From Brevibacillus sp. JNUCC-41 (GTDB taxonomy: Bacteria; Bacillota; Bacilli; Bacillales; DSM-1321), in NCBI RefSeq assembly GCF_014844095.1, contig NZ_CP062163.1, positions 2,885,501 through 2,949,500 of the forward strand: a stretch of DNA of 64,000 nucleotides, given 5' to 3'. The translations under genes and the position numbers were made by a program. Under the pieces are notes generated by a model. That model ran no database searches, had not been told where the DNA came from, and saw nothing but the letters and a program-made list of their open reading frames with translations. Shown here piece after piece: positions 34,286 to 43,900 of the stretch. Positions within the stretch are counted from its first letter, which is position 1; each line of letters opens with the position of its first letter.

Positions 34286-34600
34286 TTAACATAAAATTTG
34301 ATGCATTATGAAGTGTTTATGGCTGCGGCCAACCTTCCCCTTTTATTAAGTATCAACAGCAATCACCGGGATTGTCCAAATATAGAAGGAAAATAGAGAA
34401 GAAAGGTTTGGCACGCTATGTACCTATAGTTCGGAAAACCATGTTCAGCAGCTGGTTTCCAATATTCCTTTTTCATGTGTGCAGGACCCATGTTCGTTTT
34501 TGGCCTCACTGCCTGTATCGGAATACGACCGAAATGAAATCCAGTTCCAGAAGTATCCAGAACTACAGCTGTATGAGCATTAAACATGAGAAAGCCTGAT
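34286..34600. other. Region upstream of the riboswitch with no clear gene
   Basis: Frames of 75-80 codons are open on both strands here, but neither has an RBS, and the leftward one begins inside the MFS terminator. I see no convincing gene. The promoter of the riboswitch transcript must lie at about 34290-34340. Confidence 0.5.
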
Positions 34601-34624
34601 TCCAACTGGAAGCAGGCTTTCTTG
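34592..34624 (-). terminator. Terminator of the MFS exporter gene
   Basis: Leftward, AAAGCCTGCTTCC and GGAATCAGGCTTT pair with a short loop and are followed by a weak T-rich tail (TCTC). Confidence 0.6.
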
Positions 34625-34635
34625 CCAAAGTGAGA

Positions 34636-35847
34636 TTAATGTGATCTGGCCAATTCCGGATTGCGGTGCATCGCGAAATAGAGGACAAGTCCCGCTATGA
34701 GGAGTAACGTGCTGGTCGTGATGAAAACGGCGGAGAATCCGTAGAAACCAGCAACCATTCCGCCCATCGCGGGTCCAATGATATTGCCTAAAAAGCGCAG
34801 GCTCGTATTGTATCCAAGTACTTCCCCCTGCATTGCGACAGGAGCTTCCTGGCGAATGTAGGCAATCCTTACAGGGATGATGCCGCCTATTGCCATGCCA
34901 AGAATGAAACGTACCAGAACAAGCTGCCAAAAATGATTGATGAAGGCACCGGGCAAGTAGACTGTAGCAGTCAGGAAAAGAAGCAGCACAAGAATCTTCA
35001 CATGTCCATGACGATCACCTATCTTGCCCCAGTGACGCGCCATCAATAAATTTCCCAGGCCTGCTGCAGAAAAGGCGATACCTGAATAAAATCCAAGATT
35101 GGAAGTTCCATGCAACTGGCCAACGTATAAAGAAAGAATGGGCTGGATGCTGAAGTGGGCAACTTGAACAAGTGTCGAAATGAGCATGACATTGACTAGG
35201 ATGGGATTCCTCAAGATATGCGAGAGAACCTCCCTGCTTGTATAGCTCGACTTTGTTCCCTTCTGCCGTTCCATTTGGTACTCCTTGGTTGCAAAAACAA
35301 GAAGTCCGGAGATGAAAATGGTGATGGAGGTGAATTTAAAGGCGGTTGAGTAGCCGAGTGTGTCTGCAAGCAGGCCGCCAAGCAATGGTCCGAAAAGGGA
35401 ACCGGTTATATTACCCGTTTGCAAGGTTCCCAGTACGCGTCCGGCAATTTCTTTTGGGGTCTGCGTTGATATGAAGGCCTGTGACATGGAAATGAAGCCA
35501 GTGAATATCCCGGTGAACATCCTTAAGACGAATAGCTGCCAAACATTTTCAACGAATCCCATCAGGAAAATGGACAGCCCCATCCCAAAGGCACAGGCAA
35601 TCAAGATTTTCTTCCTGCCGTACCGATCACCAATTCGTCCCCAAATGGGAGAAAATAAAAAGGCAGTCACAAAAGTGATTCCAAATGTCCATCCGGACCA
35701 ATGCTGGATATATTGAGTCGAATAATCTCCGAATGTACCAATGTATAAGGATATGAATGGGAGAACCATCGTCATGCTCCCGCCTATGAAGAAATTGGCG
35801 AACCACATGATGAAAAGATTCCGTTTAGCTATTTTATGAGCATTCAT
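34636..35847 (-). CDS. Major facilitator superfamily exporter
   Basis: This 403-residue protein has 12 predicted helices, the MFS motif A (GRIGDRYGRKK) between helices 2 and 3, and a matching GKIGDRHGH in the second half. The drug:H+ antiporter motif region (GPLLGGLLAD) lies in helix 5. It resembles multidrug exporters of the YvgZ/MdtG/YttB type. Substrates are unknown. No regulator is adjacent. It is leftward, divergent from the CitMHS transporter, with GGAAAGAAGTG before the start. Confidence 0.87.
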   Translation of the reverse strand: MNAHKIAKRNLFIMWFANFFIGGSMTMVLPFISLYIGTFGDYSTQYIQHWSGWTFGITFVTAFLFSPIWGRIGDRYGRKKILIACAFGMGLSIFLMGFVENVWQLFVLRMFTGIFTGFISMSQAFISTQTPKEIAGRVLGTLQTGNITGSLFGPLLGGLLADTLGYSTAFKFTSITIFISGLLVFATKEYQMERQKGTKSSYTSREVLSHILRNPILVNVMLISTLVQVAHFSIQPILSLYVGQLHGTSNLGFYSGIAFSAAGLGNLLMARHWGKIGDRHGHVKILVLLLFLTATVYLPGAFINHFWQLVLVRFILGMAIGGIIPVRIAYIRQEAPVAMQGEVLGYNTSLRFLGNIIGPAMGGMVAGFYGFSAVFITTSTLLLIAGLVLYFAMHRNPELARSH

Positions 35848-36049
35848 TTTAGATTCAACACTTCTTTCCTCCGAAAAAAACTTCGGGTTCCTAAATAATA
35901 GTATACATAATTTAACTAATTTATTAAACGAATTTGTTTTTATTGGTTTTTTAATGAATAGGCAAATGATATAATGTGAAAATATTGATTTTTCAGAAAA
36001 ATTAAATTAAACAAATGTATTCACTTTTCCATTTAAAGGAGTTTTTAAC

Positions 36050-37357
36050 ATGTTGACGATTTTAGGATTTTGCATGATTTTAACGTTTCTGGTCTTAGTC
36101 ATCACAAAGCGCTTATCAGTGGTTGTCGCTTTTATCTTCACGGCAATAGCTTTTGGTCTGATTGGTGGCTTTGCCTCGGAAATGGGAGATATGATGGTTG
36201 CGGGTATTTTAAAGGTGACACCGACAGCAGTCATGATCGTTTTTGCTATTCTATACTTTGGTTTAATGATTGACGTTGGTTTATTCGAGCCCATGATCGC
36301 TAAAATACTCAGTTTTGTAAAAGGAGATCCGCTAAAGGTTGTCATGGCAACCGCCATTATAACCATGTTGGTGGGTTTGGACGGAGACGGTTCTTCCACA
36401 TTCATGATTACCGTTTCAGCCATGCTGCCGCTTTATATCAAATTAGGGATGAACAGGCTCGTTTTGGCCTGTGTTGTTGGTTTAGCCGCCGGCGTCATGA
36501 ATATGATTCCTTGGGGAGGTCCTTTGGTAAGGGCGGCCGCGAGCCTTCAGGTTGAAGTATCGGAGCTATTCATTCCTCTCATTCCGGTCATGATTTGCGG
36601 TCTATTATGGACACTTTTTTCTGCATATGTACTTGGTAAAAAGGAAAGGGAGAGATTAGGGGTCAGTACGATGGAGACGAACATGCAACCTGGTATGGGA
36701 GAACAGGCTGCAGCTGTTGAAACCGCACCTAAAGGAACATCCAAGCTTTTTTGGTTTAATTGGTTCTTGACGATTTTACTGATGGTTTTGCTGGTGATGG
36801 AAGTGCTGCCGATCCAAATTTTATTTGCCACTGCTTTTGCGATTGCACTATTCGTTAACTTTCCGAACCCAAAAGAACAGCAGGAAAGAATTTTATCTCA
36901 TGCCAATAGTTTCGTGATGATCTGTACACTTATTTTCGCAGCAGGGATTTTTACGGGTGTATTCACAGAAACGAAGATGATGGACTCGATGGCTGCTTCA
37001 ATCGTAACTGTCATTCCAGAATGGATCGGGGCACATTTGCCACTGGTGGTAGCGCTGACGAGCATTCCGATGGGGTTCATTTTTTCACCTGATGCCTATT
37101 ACTTTGGCATTCTGCCAATAATAAGTGAAACGGCATCGAACTTCGGTATTTCTCCTGTAGAAATCGGAAGGGCGGCTTTATTAGGCCATTCGACCGCAGG
37201 GTTCCCATTATCGCCATTGGTGCCTGCAACCTTCATATTGATCGGCCTTGTAGGTGTGGATTTTGGGGATCACCAAAAATTCCTGTTTAAATGGGCATTT
37301 GGGACAACCATCATCATGACGATTGCAGCCATTACTTTTGGGGTCATCACTTTGTAA
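36050..37357 (+). CDS. citN: CitMHS-family metal-citrate transporter
   Basis: This 435-residue, roughly 12-helix protein belongs to the CitMHS family (CitM/CitH of Bacillus), which imports citrate complexed with Mg, Ca or other divalent ions. Diagnostic segments are VGLDGDGSSTFMITVSAMLPLY near residue 105 and DAYYFGILPI with GHSTAGFPLSPLVPATFIL near the end. No CitST-type two-component genes are adjacent. AAAGGAG precedes the ATG, and a TATAAT is present at 35970-35975. Which metal complex it carries is not predictable. Confidence 0.9.
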   Translation: MLTILGFCMILTFLVLVITKRLSVVVAFIFTAIAFGLIGGFASEMGDMMVAGILKVTPTAVMIVFAILYFGLMIDVGLFEPMIAKILSFVKGDPLKVVMATAIITMLVGLDGDGSSTFMITVSAMLPLYIKLGMNRLVLACVVGLAAGVMNMIPWGGPLVRAAASLQVEVSELFIPLIPVMICGLLWTLFSAYVLGKKERERLGVSTMETNMQPGMGEQAAAVETAPKGTSKLFWFNWFLTILLMVLLVMEVLPIQILFATAFAIALFVNFPNPKEQQERILSHANSFVMICTLIFAAGIFTGVFTETKMMDSMAASIVTVIPEWIGAHLPLVVALTSIPMGFIFSPDAYYFGILPIISETASNFGISPVEIGRAALLGHSTAGFPLSPLVPATFILIGLVGVDFGDHQKFLFKWAFGTTIIMTIAAITFGVITL

Positions 37358-37525
37358 AATGCGAGACCATTAAGCTATAATGCAAAATTCCTGTCTGTGA
37401 AATTAGTAAGGTATTCACCCTCACGGAATAATCCATTTTCCTATTTATTCCGCTTTCTGTTTATTCTTCCATAATGGTGGAAAGTAATAAGAAGAAGATA
37501 CATATAAGAGAGTGAGGGAGTTTAT

Positions 37526-38158
37526 ATGAACTATAAACAAAAACTTGTGCTGCCCATGTGTGCTGCCCTTTTACTGTATGGATGTAATTCAGCGGATGAT
37601 TCAAATCAGTCCGACAATAATGCCGAGGACATGACTACAGTGGGACAAGGAACAGAAACAGGGGTTGATCCGCAGGTAAAAGCGGAAGTTAAAGATGTAG
37701 AAGGTAAAACACTTGGGACGGTTAACTTTACCGCCGAAGAGAATACTGTGGTTATCGAGACCGCTTTGGAAGGCCTTGAGCCAGGCTACCATGGATTCCA
37801 TGTCCACGAAAACGCAGTATGTGAGCCGGATGCTAAGGAAGGCCCTTTCACTACAGCGGGAGGACACTTTAATCCAACTAATGACACGCACTCTAAACAT
37901 GCAGGGGATATGCCCCCTTTATATGTGAAAGAGGATGGGACAGCCAAATATACGGCAACATTGGATAACATGACGATAGACCAGCTGAAGAAAGAAGAGT
38001 TGGCTGTAATCGTTCATGCGAATCCAGACAACTTTGCCAATATTCCTGACCGTTATGAAGCTAATGGAGAAAAAGGACCGGATGTGGATACCTTGAAAGC
38101 CGGTGATGCAGGCGATAGGCAAGCTTGCGGGATTGTTGTAAGTGCAGAGGGAAAATAA
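37526..38158 (+). CDS. sodC: Cu/Zn superoxide dismutase lipoprotein
   Basis: This 210-residue protein has a lipoprotein signal (lipobox LYGC at about residue 20), an Asp/Asn-rich linker and a Cu/Zn SOD domain. Copper ligands HGFHVH and the later VIVHAN histidine, the bridging GGHFNP histidine, zinc ligands in THSKHAGDMP and the conserved arginine in DRQACG are all present, so it should be active. It is membrane-anchored outside the cell and protects against extracellular superoxide. B. subtilis YojM is the closest named relative I know. Confidence 0.92.
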   Translation: MNYKQKLVLPMCAALLLYGCNSADDSNQSDNNAEDMTTVGQGTETGVDPQVKAEVKDVEGKTLGTVNFTAEENTVVIETALEGLEPGYHGFHVHENAVCEPDAKEGPFTTAGGHFNPTNDTHSKHAGDMPPLYVKEDGTAKYTATLDNMTIDQLKKEELAVIVHANPDNFANIPDRYEANGEKGPDVDTLKAGDAGDRQACGIVVSAEGK

Positions 38159-38169
38159 CATTAATGAAG

Positions 38170-38205
38170 CAAAAGCGATTCCTCTAAAGAGGAATCGCTC
38201 TTTTC
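38170..38205 (+). terminator. sodC terminator
   Basis: AAAGCGATTCCTC-TAAA-GAGGAATCGCTCTTTT is a clean stem with a T-tract. The following 215 bases up to the trhO terminator show no gene. Confidence 0.85.
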
Positions 38206-38420
38206 ATTGAAGGTAAAACCGCTGACCGCTAAAATCTTAAGATGAATTCATTCTTTTTACGTATTAAGAAGGTTTTTTCTATTGTGATATAGAAGTAAGA
38301 GAGTAAGTAATATTGGATTTGAAGCAGATGGCATTAAAAGATCATAGTTAATTCTTGCAGTGGGATAAGGTCCAAGGCATAGGTTTAATATAGAAAAATA
38401 AGATTTGATTTAAAGGGATA

Positions 38421-38461
38421 AAAAAACCCGAATAGGGATCATGTCCACTGATTCGGGTTTG
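38421..38461 (-). terminator. trhO terminator
   Basis: Leftward, AAACCCGAAT and ATTCGGGTTTTTT pair across a 17-base loop. Confidence 0.8.
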
Positions 38462-38466
38462 CTTTA

Positions 38467-39432
38467 TCATTTTACGGTACTGGTTTCTTCGATTAGCTGT
38501 AATCTCTCAGCCACTTCTTCTTCAGAAAGGTTATGCTCGACTACATAGCGGTTACGGGGATGCACTCGGCATTCATGAGTACAGCTGCGCATATGTTTGT
38601 GCTCGTTCTCTTCACTGCAAAGGATTTTCTTGTTGCATTCAGGGTTAGCACAATTAACATAGCGTTCACAAGGTTCGCCGGAATAAATATCGCGACCGAC
38701 AATAACATGTTCCTTTTGATTGATAGGTACGGCAATCCTTTCATCGAATACATACATTTGGCCATCCCAAAGCTCACCTTGGACTTCGGGATCCTTTCCG
38801 TATGTTGCGATGCCGCCATGCAGTTGGCCTACATCTTCAAAGCCTTCTTCGACAAGCCAGCCGGAGAATTTTTCACAGCGGATACCGCCGGTGCAATACG
38901 TTAGTATTTTTTTGCCTTCGAACATTTCTCTATTTTCCCGGACCCAATCCGGAAGTTCACGGAAATTCGTGATTTCTGGCTTGATTGCACCCCTGAAATG
39001 TCCCAAATCAAATTCATAGTCATTTCTGGCATCAAGGACGATGGTATTTTCATCTTGCATTTGCTCGAAGAACTCCATCGGGCTCAAGTATTTGCCTGTC
39101 GTCCGGTTCGGGTTGATGTCTTCTTCCAATCGAAGCGTTACAAGCTCATTTCGTGGACGAACATGCATTTTTTTGAAAGCATGGCCGTCAGCTTCATCTA
39201 TTTTAAACACGATATCGGCAAAGCGGGAATCGCTTTTCATCATGTCCATATATTTGGTGGTTTGTTCGATCGTACCAGAAACCGTTCCGTTGATCCCTTC
39301 TGCTGCCACCAAGATACGGCCTTTCAATTCAAGTGCTTTACATGCCGCAAGATGCTCGGCTGCGAATTCTTCGTGATTCTCGATTGGTACATACAAATAA
39401 TAAAGTAATACTCTATATGGTTTTGTTTCCAT
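38467..39432 (-). CDS. trhO: tRNA uridine(34) hydroxylase TrhO
   Basis: This 321-residue rhodanese-family protein matches TrhO (formerly YbfQ/YceA). TrhO installs 5-hydroxyuridine at the wobble position of tRNAs in an oxygen-dependent way. The N-terminal domain ([30 protein letters not shown]) is followed by the rhodanese domain with active-site loop CTGGIRCEK near residue 180, and a C-terminal cysteine-rich part ([15 protein letters not shown]). Length is typical of Gram-positive members. It is divergent from the nitronate monooxygenase gene. Confidence 0.94.
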   Translation of the reverse strand: METKPYRVLLYYLYVPIENHEEFAAEHLAACKALELKGRILVAAEGINGTVSGTIEQTTKYMDMMKSDSRFADIVFKIDEADGHAFKKMHVRPRNELVTLRLEEDINPNRTTGKYLSPMEFFEQMQDENTIVLDARNDYEFDLGHFRGAIKPEITNFRELPDWVRENREMFEGKKILTYCTGGIRCEKFSGWLVEEGFEDVGQLHGGIATYGKDPEVQGELWDGQMYVFDERIAVPINQKEHVIVGRDIYSGEPCERYVNCANPECNKKILCSEENEHKHMRSCTHECRVHPRNRYVVEHNLSEEEVAERLQLIEETSTVK

Positions 39433-39572
39433 TTTTATTTACCACCTGTGTTTTATATTTGCAAGATATAAAGGGTGATCATTTAGACACTTTTCTCTTA
39501 CAGATAATCATTATACCAAGAAAACGTAAAAATGATAAGGGCATGAAGAAAAATCAAAAGGAGTGGTATGGA

Positions 39573-40589
39573 ATGCTAAAAAAGTTAATGAGATATCCGA
39601 TCATTCAAGCACCGATGGCAGGAGGAGCTTCCACCCCGAAGCTTGCGGCTTCAGTATCCAATGCAGGTGGACTGGGCTTTCTCGCAGCTGGCTATAAGAC
39701 TGCAGAAGAGATGAAGGACGAAATAGGGCAGACCCGTCAGTTGACTGGGCACCCTTTTGGCGTGAATGTATTTGTGCCAGGAAACGAGGCGGTGGATGAA
39801 AATATATTATCTGCCTATCGTGAAAAGATCGAAAAAGAGGCCGAGAGCGTTGGGGCTGAGATTGGAAAAGCCGATAGTGATGACGATGATTGGGAAAATA
39901 AAATAACGGTATTGAAGGAAGCTGGGGTCGCTGTCGTCAGTTTTACGTTTGGATGTCCAACGGAAGATGTAATAAGGGAGCTCCAAGGTGTCGGTTCCCT
40001 TATAGCCGTGACGGTAACCAACCTTCAGGAAGCAAAAAGGGCGGCGGGAGCAGGTGCGGATGTGCTATGTGTACAGGGGTTTGAAGCAGGGGGTCACAGG
40101 GGCAGCTTTGAAAACCGCACAGAAGATGATTACGGTCTTTTAGTTTTGATACGGTTGATACAAAGTGAGCTGGACTTGCCGATCATTGCGGCGGGCGGAC
40201 TGATGCATGGAAAGGATATCGCGGCCGTGCTCGAAGCGGGAGCAACAGCGGCACAATTGGGAACAGCTTTCCTTCGCTGTCCCGAAAGCGGGGCAAGTCC
40301 CGTCCATAAGGAAGCTCTGGGAAATCCCCGGTTTACCAAGACCTCTATTACCCGAGCCTTCAGCGGCCGGAGAGCACGCGGGTTGGTGAATCAATTTATA
40401 ACCGATTATGATGGAATTGCACCAGTCGCCTATCCTCATGTCCATCACATGACAAAGCAAATGCGAAAAGTGGCTGGACAAAAAAACAATCCTGAATTGA
40501 TGGCTTTGTGGGCAGGACAAGGGTATAGGTTGAGCAGGGAACTTCCCGCATCGGAATTGGTTGAACTTCTTGTAGAAGAACTAAAATGA
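39573..40589 (+). CDS. Nitronate monooxygenase
   Basis: This 338-residue FMN enzyme starts YPIIQAPMAGGASTPKLAASVSN, has the FGCP loop and CVQGFEAGGHRGSF near residue 165, whose histidine is the catalytic base of nitronate monooxygenases, and ends with the FSGRRARG segment. It oxidises alkyl nitronates such as propionate-3-nitronate. The ATG at 39573 follows AAAGGAG; longer in-frame starts would overlap trhO. The next gene, an acetyltransferase, begins inside this stop region. Confidence 0.9.
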   Translation: MLKKLMRYPIIQAPMAGGASTPKLAASVSNAGGLGFLAAGYKTAEEMKDEIGQTRQLTGHPFGVNVFVPGNEAVDENILSAYREKIEKEAESVGAEIGKADSDDDDWENKITVLKEAGVAVVSFTFGCPTEDVIRELQGVGSLIAVTVTNLQEAKRAAGAGADVLCVQGFEAGGHRGSFENRTEDDYGLLVLIRLIQSELDLPIIAAGGLMHGKDIAAVLEAGATAAQLGTAFLRCPESGASPVHKEALGNPRFTKTSITRAFSGRRARGLVNQFITDYDGIAPVAYPHVHHMTKQMRKVAGQKNNPELMALWAGQGYRLSRELPASELVELLVEELK

Positions 40590-40606
40590 GAAGGGGGTGG
40601 ATGGAG

Positions 40607-41062
40607 ATGGAGATAAGGGAATTATTCATGGATGAGCCACCGCCGATGCATTTATTGCTTTTGGCAGATCCCTCAAGGGAATTGGTCGAGGAATACTTGG
40701 GAAGCGGAACATGCTTTGTTGCCTTGAATGATGAGCGAATGATCGGTGTTTATGTTTTACTGCAAAAAGGTCCAAAACTGATAGAGATAATGAACCTCGC
40801 TGTGGATGAACGGCACCAAGGAAGAGGAATCGGCAGGCAATTGATTGAACACGCCATAGGCCGTGCAAGGGAACAGGGATATAAAACGATTGAAATCGGC
40901 ACGGGAAATTCGGGGATAGGGCAGCTTGCCCTTTACCAAAAATGCGGTTTTAGAATCACTAGGGTAGATCGGGATTTTTTTAATAGAAACTATTCCGAGG
41001 CCATTTATGAAAATGGGATTCAATGCCAGGATATGATTCGCTTGTCACAAAGTTTAGGCTAA
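40607..41062 (+). CDS. GNAT-family N-acetyltransferase
   Basis: This 151-residue protein has a clear GNAT acetyl-CoA site (LAVDERHQGRGIGRQLIEHA) and the ALYQKCGFR motif. The best start is the ATG at 40607, nine bases after AAGGGGG; ATGs at 40586 and 40601 are in frame but poorly spaced. The tight link to the nitronate monooxygenase gene suggests co-transcription. The substrate is unknown. Confidence 0.85.
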   Translation: MEIRELFMDEPPPMHLLLLADPSRELVEEYLGSGTCFVALNDERMIGVYVLLQKGPKLIEIMNLAVDERHQGRGIGRQLIEHAIGRAREQGYKTIEIGTGNSGIGQLALYQKCGFRITRVDRDFFNRNYSEAIYENGIQCQDMIRLSQSLG

Positions 41063-41129
41063 GCAATGAACATCCAAGTTTGACGGGAAAGTTTACAGAC
41101 AAAAGTGCGCGTCGCATGGTTTAGGGGGA

Positions 41130-41279
41130 ATGAACTTGTTCTTTGGAGATATGATTTATCTTCTTTTTGCTTTATTAATGCCGTTTTTATTTGCGATTGG
41201 CGTTTTCATATTCATTCGATTAACGAAAAGACAAAAGGATTTTTTATCGGATATTAATAAAGACTCACATGAAAGATAG
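41130..41279 (+). CDS. Small single-helix membrane protein (49 aa)
   Basis: This 49-residue frame (MNLFFGDMIYLLFALLMPF) has one hydrophobic segment followed by a basic, charged tail (RLTKRQKDFLSDINKD), like DUF4083-type Bacillus membrane peptides. GGGGG lies very close to the ATG; a TTG two codons downstream (41136) is better spaced and may be the real start. A terminator follows at once. The similar layout of the 55-residue gene at 25.3 kb is notable. Confidence 0.6.
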   Translation: MNLFFGDMIYLLFALLMPFLFAIGVFIFIRLTKRQKDFLSDINKDSHER

Positions 41280-41287
41280 CAGCAAGA

Positions 41288-41321
41288 TAAAAAGAGTGCA
41301 AAACAACGGCACTCTTTTTCA
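41288..41321. terminator. Bidirectional terminator between the small membrane gene and a GNAT gene
   Basis: AAAAAGAGTGC and GCACTCTTTTT form a stem with A/T-tracts on both sides, serving converging genes. Confidence 0.85.
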
Positions 41322-41326
41322 TATCT

Positions 41327-41905
41327 TCACCTTTTCAAAAAGGCTTCCAAATTCCTTTTTACATTGGGCCATTCATGCTCGAGAATACTGTAGACCACCG
41401 TGTTCCTTATCCTTCCATCTTGCAGTTTTTTCTCCATTCTCAAAATGCCTTCTTCAAGGGCGCCGAGCCTGGTTATTGCTGCACGCGATCTTTTGTTGCA
41501 TTCGTCTGTCCTGAATTCAACCCGTTTCATTTTCCACCTTTCAAAAGCATGCTGCAATAGCAGGTACTTACATTCTGTGTTAATGGCAGTCCGCCATTTG
41601 TCGGGATGATACCAAGTCGCACCGATTTCCAGGGATTGATTATGAAATTGAATATTTCTTAAGCTCGTGCTGCCAACTATCGAATCATCAGTCTGATCGA
41701 TAACGACAAATGGATGATGAAGTTCCTGTTCCCTTGCTCGTATGCCATCCTTTACATAGGAAATCGCTTCTTCATAGGACAAAATTTTTGTTGCGCTCCA
41801 TTCCCATATTTCAGTTGGCAAGGAAGCGGCGTAAAGCGGTTCGATATGATGATCCATCATCGGGGTGAGTATCACGTGTTTCCCGAATAATTCGATATGT
41901 TCCAT
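41327..41905 (-). CDS. RimJ/RimL-type N-acetyltransferase
   Basis: This 192-residue GNAT protein resembles the RimJ/RimL group: the start HIELFGKHVILTPM, then GSTSLRNIQFHNQSLEIGATWYHPDKWRTAIN with an acetyl-CoA site, and ECNKRSRAAITRLGA before the end. GAGGAGGAT precedes the ATG; in-frame sequence further upstream runs into the promoter. It is divergent from a MocR-family regulator with only about 100 bases between, so it is a probable target. Substrate may be an amine or peptide; not known. Confidence 0.86.
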   Translation of the reverse strand: MEHIELFGKHVILTPMMDHHIEPLYAASLPTEIWEWSATKILSYEEAISYVKDGIRAREQELHHPFVVIDQTDDSIVGSTSLRNIQFHNQSLEIGATWYHPDKWRTAINTECKYLLLQHAFERWKMKRVEFRTDECNKRSRAAITRLGALEEGILRMEKKLQDGRIRNTVVYSILEHEWPNVKRNLEAFLKR

Positions 41906-41949
41906 AGTATCCTCCTCTTGATTGATATCTTCATTATAAAAATATTCTG

Positions 41950-42009
41950 GTCCTGCAATAAGGACCAAACCTGATATAATTTATGGAACCAGTTTGAAGG
42001 AGGACCAAA
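41950..42009. promoter_or_regulatory. Candidate MocR operator with repeats in the divergent promoter
   Basis: TGGTCCT-GCAATA-AGGACCA forms an inverted repeat at 41950-41969, and AGGACCAAA recurs at 42001-42009 just before the start codon. A TATAAT lies between the copies. MocR proteins often bind direct repeats of this kind. Confidence 0.45.
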
Positions 42010-43400
42010 TGTTTGAAGTTACTCTAAACTTAGATAAAACGAATAAAGAAGCTTTATATGTCCAATTGTATAAATACTTAATAAAGGAAATCCAGAATGG
42101 ACAAATAAAGGCTGGGATGAAACTTCCTTCCAAACGAAAACTGGCTGTGCATTTAGGGATAGGCCTGAATACAGTGGATACGGCTTATCATCAGTTGATG
42201 GCAGAAGGATATGTGGAAAGTCAATTAAGGAAAGGGTATTACGTAGCCGATTTAGAACCGATCTCACCTTTGAATGAGCCTTTGCCTGTAACAGAAGGGA
42301 TGATGTGCCCTCCGAATGAAAGAAATGAGATAGATTTCAATCATGGACGGGTGGACGTCGATTCTTTCCCGCATGCCGTGTGGAAAAAATGCTTAAACAA
42401 TACATTGTATCTACAGGAAAGGGAAATGTTCATGAGCGGTGATCCTCAAGGGGAATGGGGGCTCCGGTTTGAAATCTCATCCTATCTATTCCAATCGAGA
42501 GGAGTTCGCTGCGGGGCAGATCAAATCATCATTGGGGCAGGTACCCAGTATTTCATCCATCTATTGCGGTTACTTCTTGGAGATGAGCGGGTATTCGGGT
42601 TGGAAGAGCCTGGCTTTCATCGAATAAGGGAGGTACTGAGGTTGGAGGAAGCGGATATGGCATACATACCCTTGGATGAAAGCGGAATGAGTGTGGACTC
42701 CCTGAAAGAGAGTGCAGCGAATGTTGCCTATGTCACTCCTTCCCATCAATTTCCTTCCGGAATGATCATGCCGATAACTAGAAGGGTGGAGTTGCTGAAT
42801 TGGGCAGCGGAAAAAAAAGGTTATATCATCGAAGATGATTATGACGGGGAATTCCGACATTCAGGCAAACCGATTCCGTCCCTACAGGGGTTGGACACAA
42901 AGGGAAAGGTCATCTACCTAGGCACGTTTTCAAAGTCGCTCATCCCATCAATCAGGGTAGGATTCATGGTGTTACCTATGGAGCTGGCTTGCCGCTATCA
43001 AGAGAAGTTAATGGGATATAAACAGACCGTCTCCAGATTGATTCAGGAAACGCTCTGTCTCTTTATGAAAAATGGACATTGGGAACGCCATCTGAATAAA
43101 ATGCGAACGATTTATCGTAAAAAAAATAAGGTGCTGCTTAATGCAATTGAAGAGAGCTTCCATGATCGTGTAGCCGTAATCGGTGAAAAGTCAGGATTGC
43201 ATGTTCTTTTAAAAGTAAAAAACGGCAGCAGTGAGGCAGAGCTCATTCAAAAGGCTGCCAGTGTTGGGGTTAAAGTCCACCCAACTTCGGTTTATTATTC
43301 TAACAATGTGAAAGATCCGACTGTTTTGATTGGGTACGGTGGATTAACCGAAAGTGAAATCAAAGCAGGAATCCGACTTTTAAAAATGGCATGGCTATAG
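42009..43400 (+). CDS. MocR-family transcription factor (GntR head, aminotransferase-like body)
   Basis: This 463-residue protein has an N-terminal GntR winged helix (LPSKRKLAVHLGIGLNTVDTAY) fused to a fold-type I aminotransferase domain with the PLP lysine in GTFSKSLIPS near residue 310 and the DDYDGEFRH aspartate segment. Such regulators sense PLP-amino compound adducts; PdxR, GabR and TauR are examples. The start follows AAGGAGG. The divergent acetyltransferase and the shared repeats suggest local regulation and autoregulation. The effector is unknown. Confidence 0.9.
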   Translation: MFEVTLNLDKTNKEALYVQLYKYLIKEIQNGQIKAGMKLPSKRKLAVHLGIGLNTVDTAYHQLMAEGYVESQLRKGYYVADLEPISPLNEPLPVTEGMMCPPNERNEIDFNHGRVDVDSFPHAVWKKCLNNTLYLQEREMFMSGDPQGEWGLRFEISSYLFQSRGVRCGADQIIIGAGTQYFIHLLRLLLGDERVFGLEEPGFHRIREVLRLEEADMAYIPLDESGMSVDSLKESAANVAYVTPSHQFPSGMIMPITRRVELLNWAAEKKGYIIEDDYDGEFRHSGKPIPSLQGLDTKGKVIYLGTFSKSLIPSIRVGFMVLPMELACRYQEKLMGYKQTVSRLIQETLCLFMKNGHWERHLNKMRTIYRKKNKVLLNAIEESFHDRVAVIGEKSGLHVLLKVKNGSSEAELIQKAASVGVKVHPTSVYYSNNVKDPTVLIGYGGLTESEIKAGIRLLKMAWL

Positions 43401-43468
43401 CTTGATGCGAAAAAATAAGGAAAAGGCCTTGATTCACACTTATTCAACAATGATATAAGGTATCCATT

Positions 43469-43888
43469 TTAGTTTCTTATATTATTGAGGATTTTAAGGA
43501 CTGTCTGGAAAAATATTTCCTGTTCTTCCTCGGTAATGCCTTCCAGGGCTTTTCCTTCGATTTTTTCTGCAATTTTAAGACATTTTGTATGTACCTCTTT
43601 TCCCCGGGGCGTCAGTTCAATCCGTTTTTCCTGTTCATCTTTCCCAGGAACTTGTTTAATCATATTATTCTGTTCCATGCTGTTGACCGAACGTGTGATG
43701 ATAACACTATCAACATCCAAGTAACTGCAAATATCGGGGATTGTGGAATATCCACAGTTCTTTAAATAATTCAGGATCGTCCACTGATTATGGTAAATTT
43801 CAAGAGCTGTAATTTGTTCATTCATTTTGCTGACTAATGATCTCGATACTTGTAAATATTGATGAAATAATTGAGTAGGGTTCGTCAT
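43469..43888 (-). CDS. MarR-family transcriptional regulator
   Basis: This 139-residue protein has the MarR layout: dimerisation helices at both ends and a winged helix (TIPDICSYLDVDSVIITRSVNSMEQNNMI) with a KDEQEKRIELTPRGKEV wing. AAGGAG precedes the ATG at 43888. A 24-base inverted repeat, TATAATGG-N9-CCATTATA, lies right upstream and is a probable operator for autoregulation. No clear target gene is adjacent, and its effector is unknown. Confidence 0.9.
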   Translation of the reverse strand: MTNPTQLFHQYLQVSRSLVSKMNEQITALEIYHNQWTILNYLKNCGYSTIPDICSYLDVDSVIITRSVNSMEQNNMIKQVPGKDEQEKRIELTPRGKEVHTKCLKIAEKIEGKALEGITEEEQEIFFQTVLKILNNIRN

Positions 43889-43900
43889 ATGATTCTCCTT

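Noticed and set aside
34363-34605. Leftward 80-codon frame between the riboswitch and the MFS gene
   Set aside because: It begins inside the MFS terminator, has no RBS, and an equally long frame is open on the other strand; no family is recognised.
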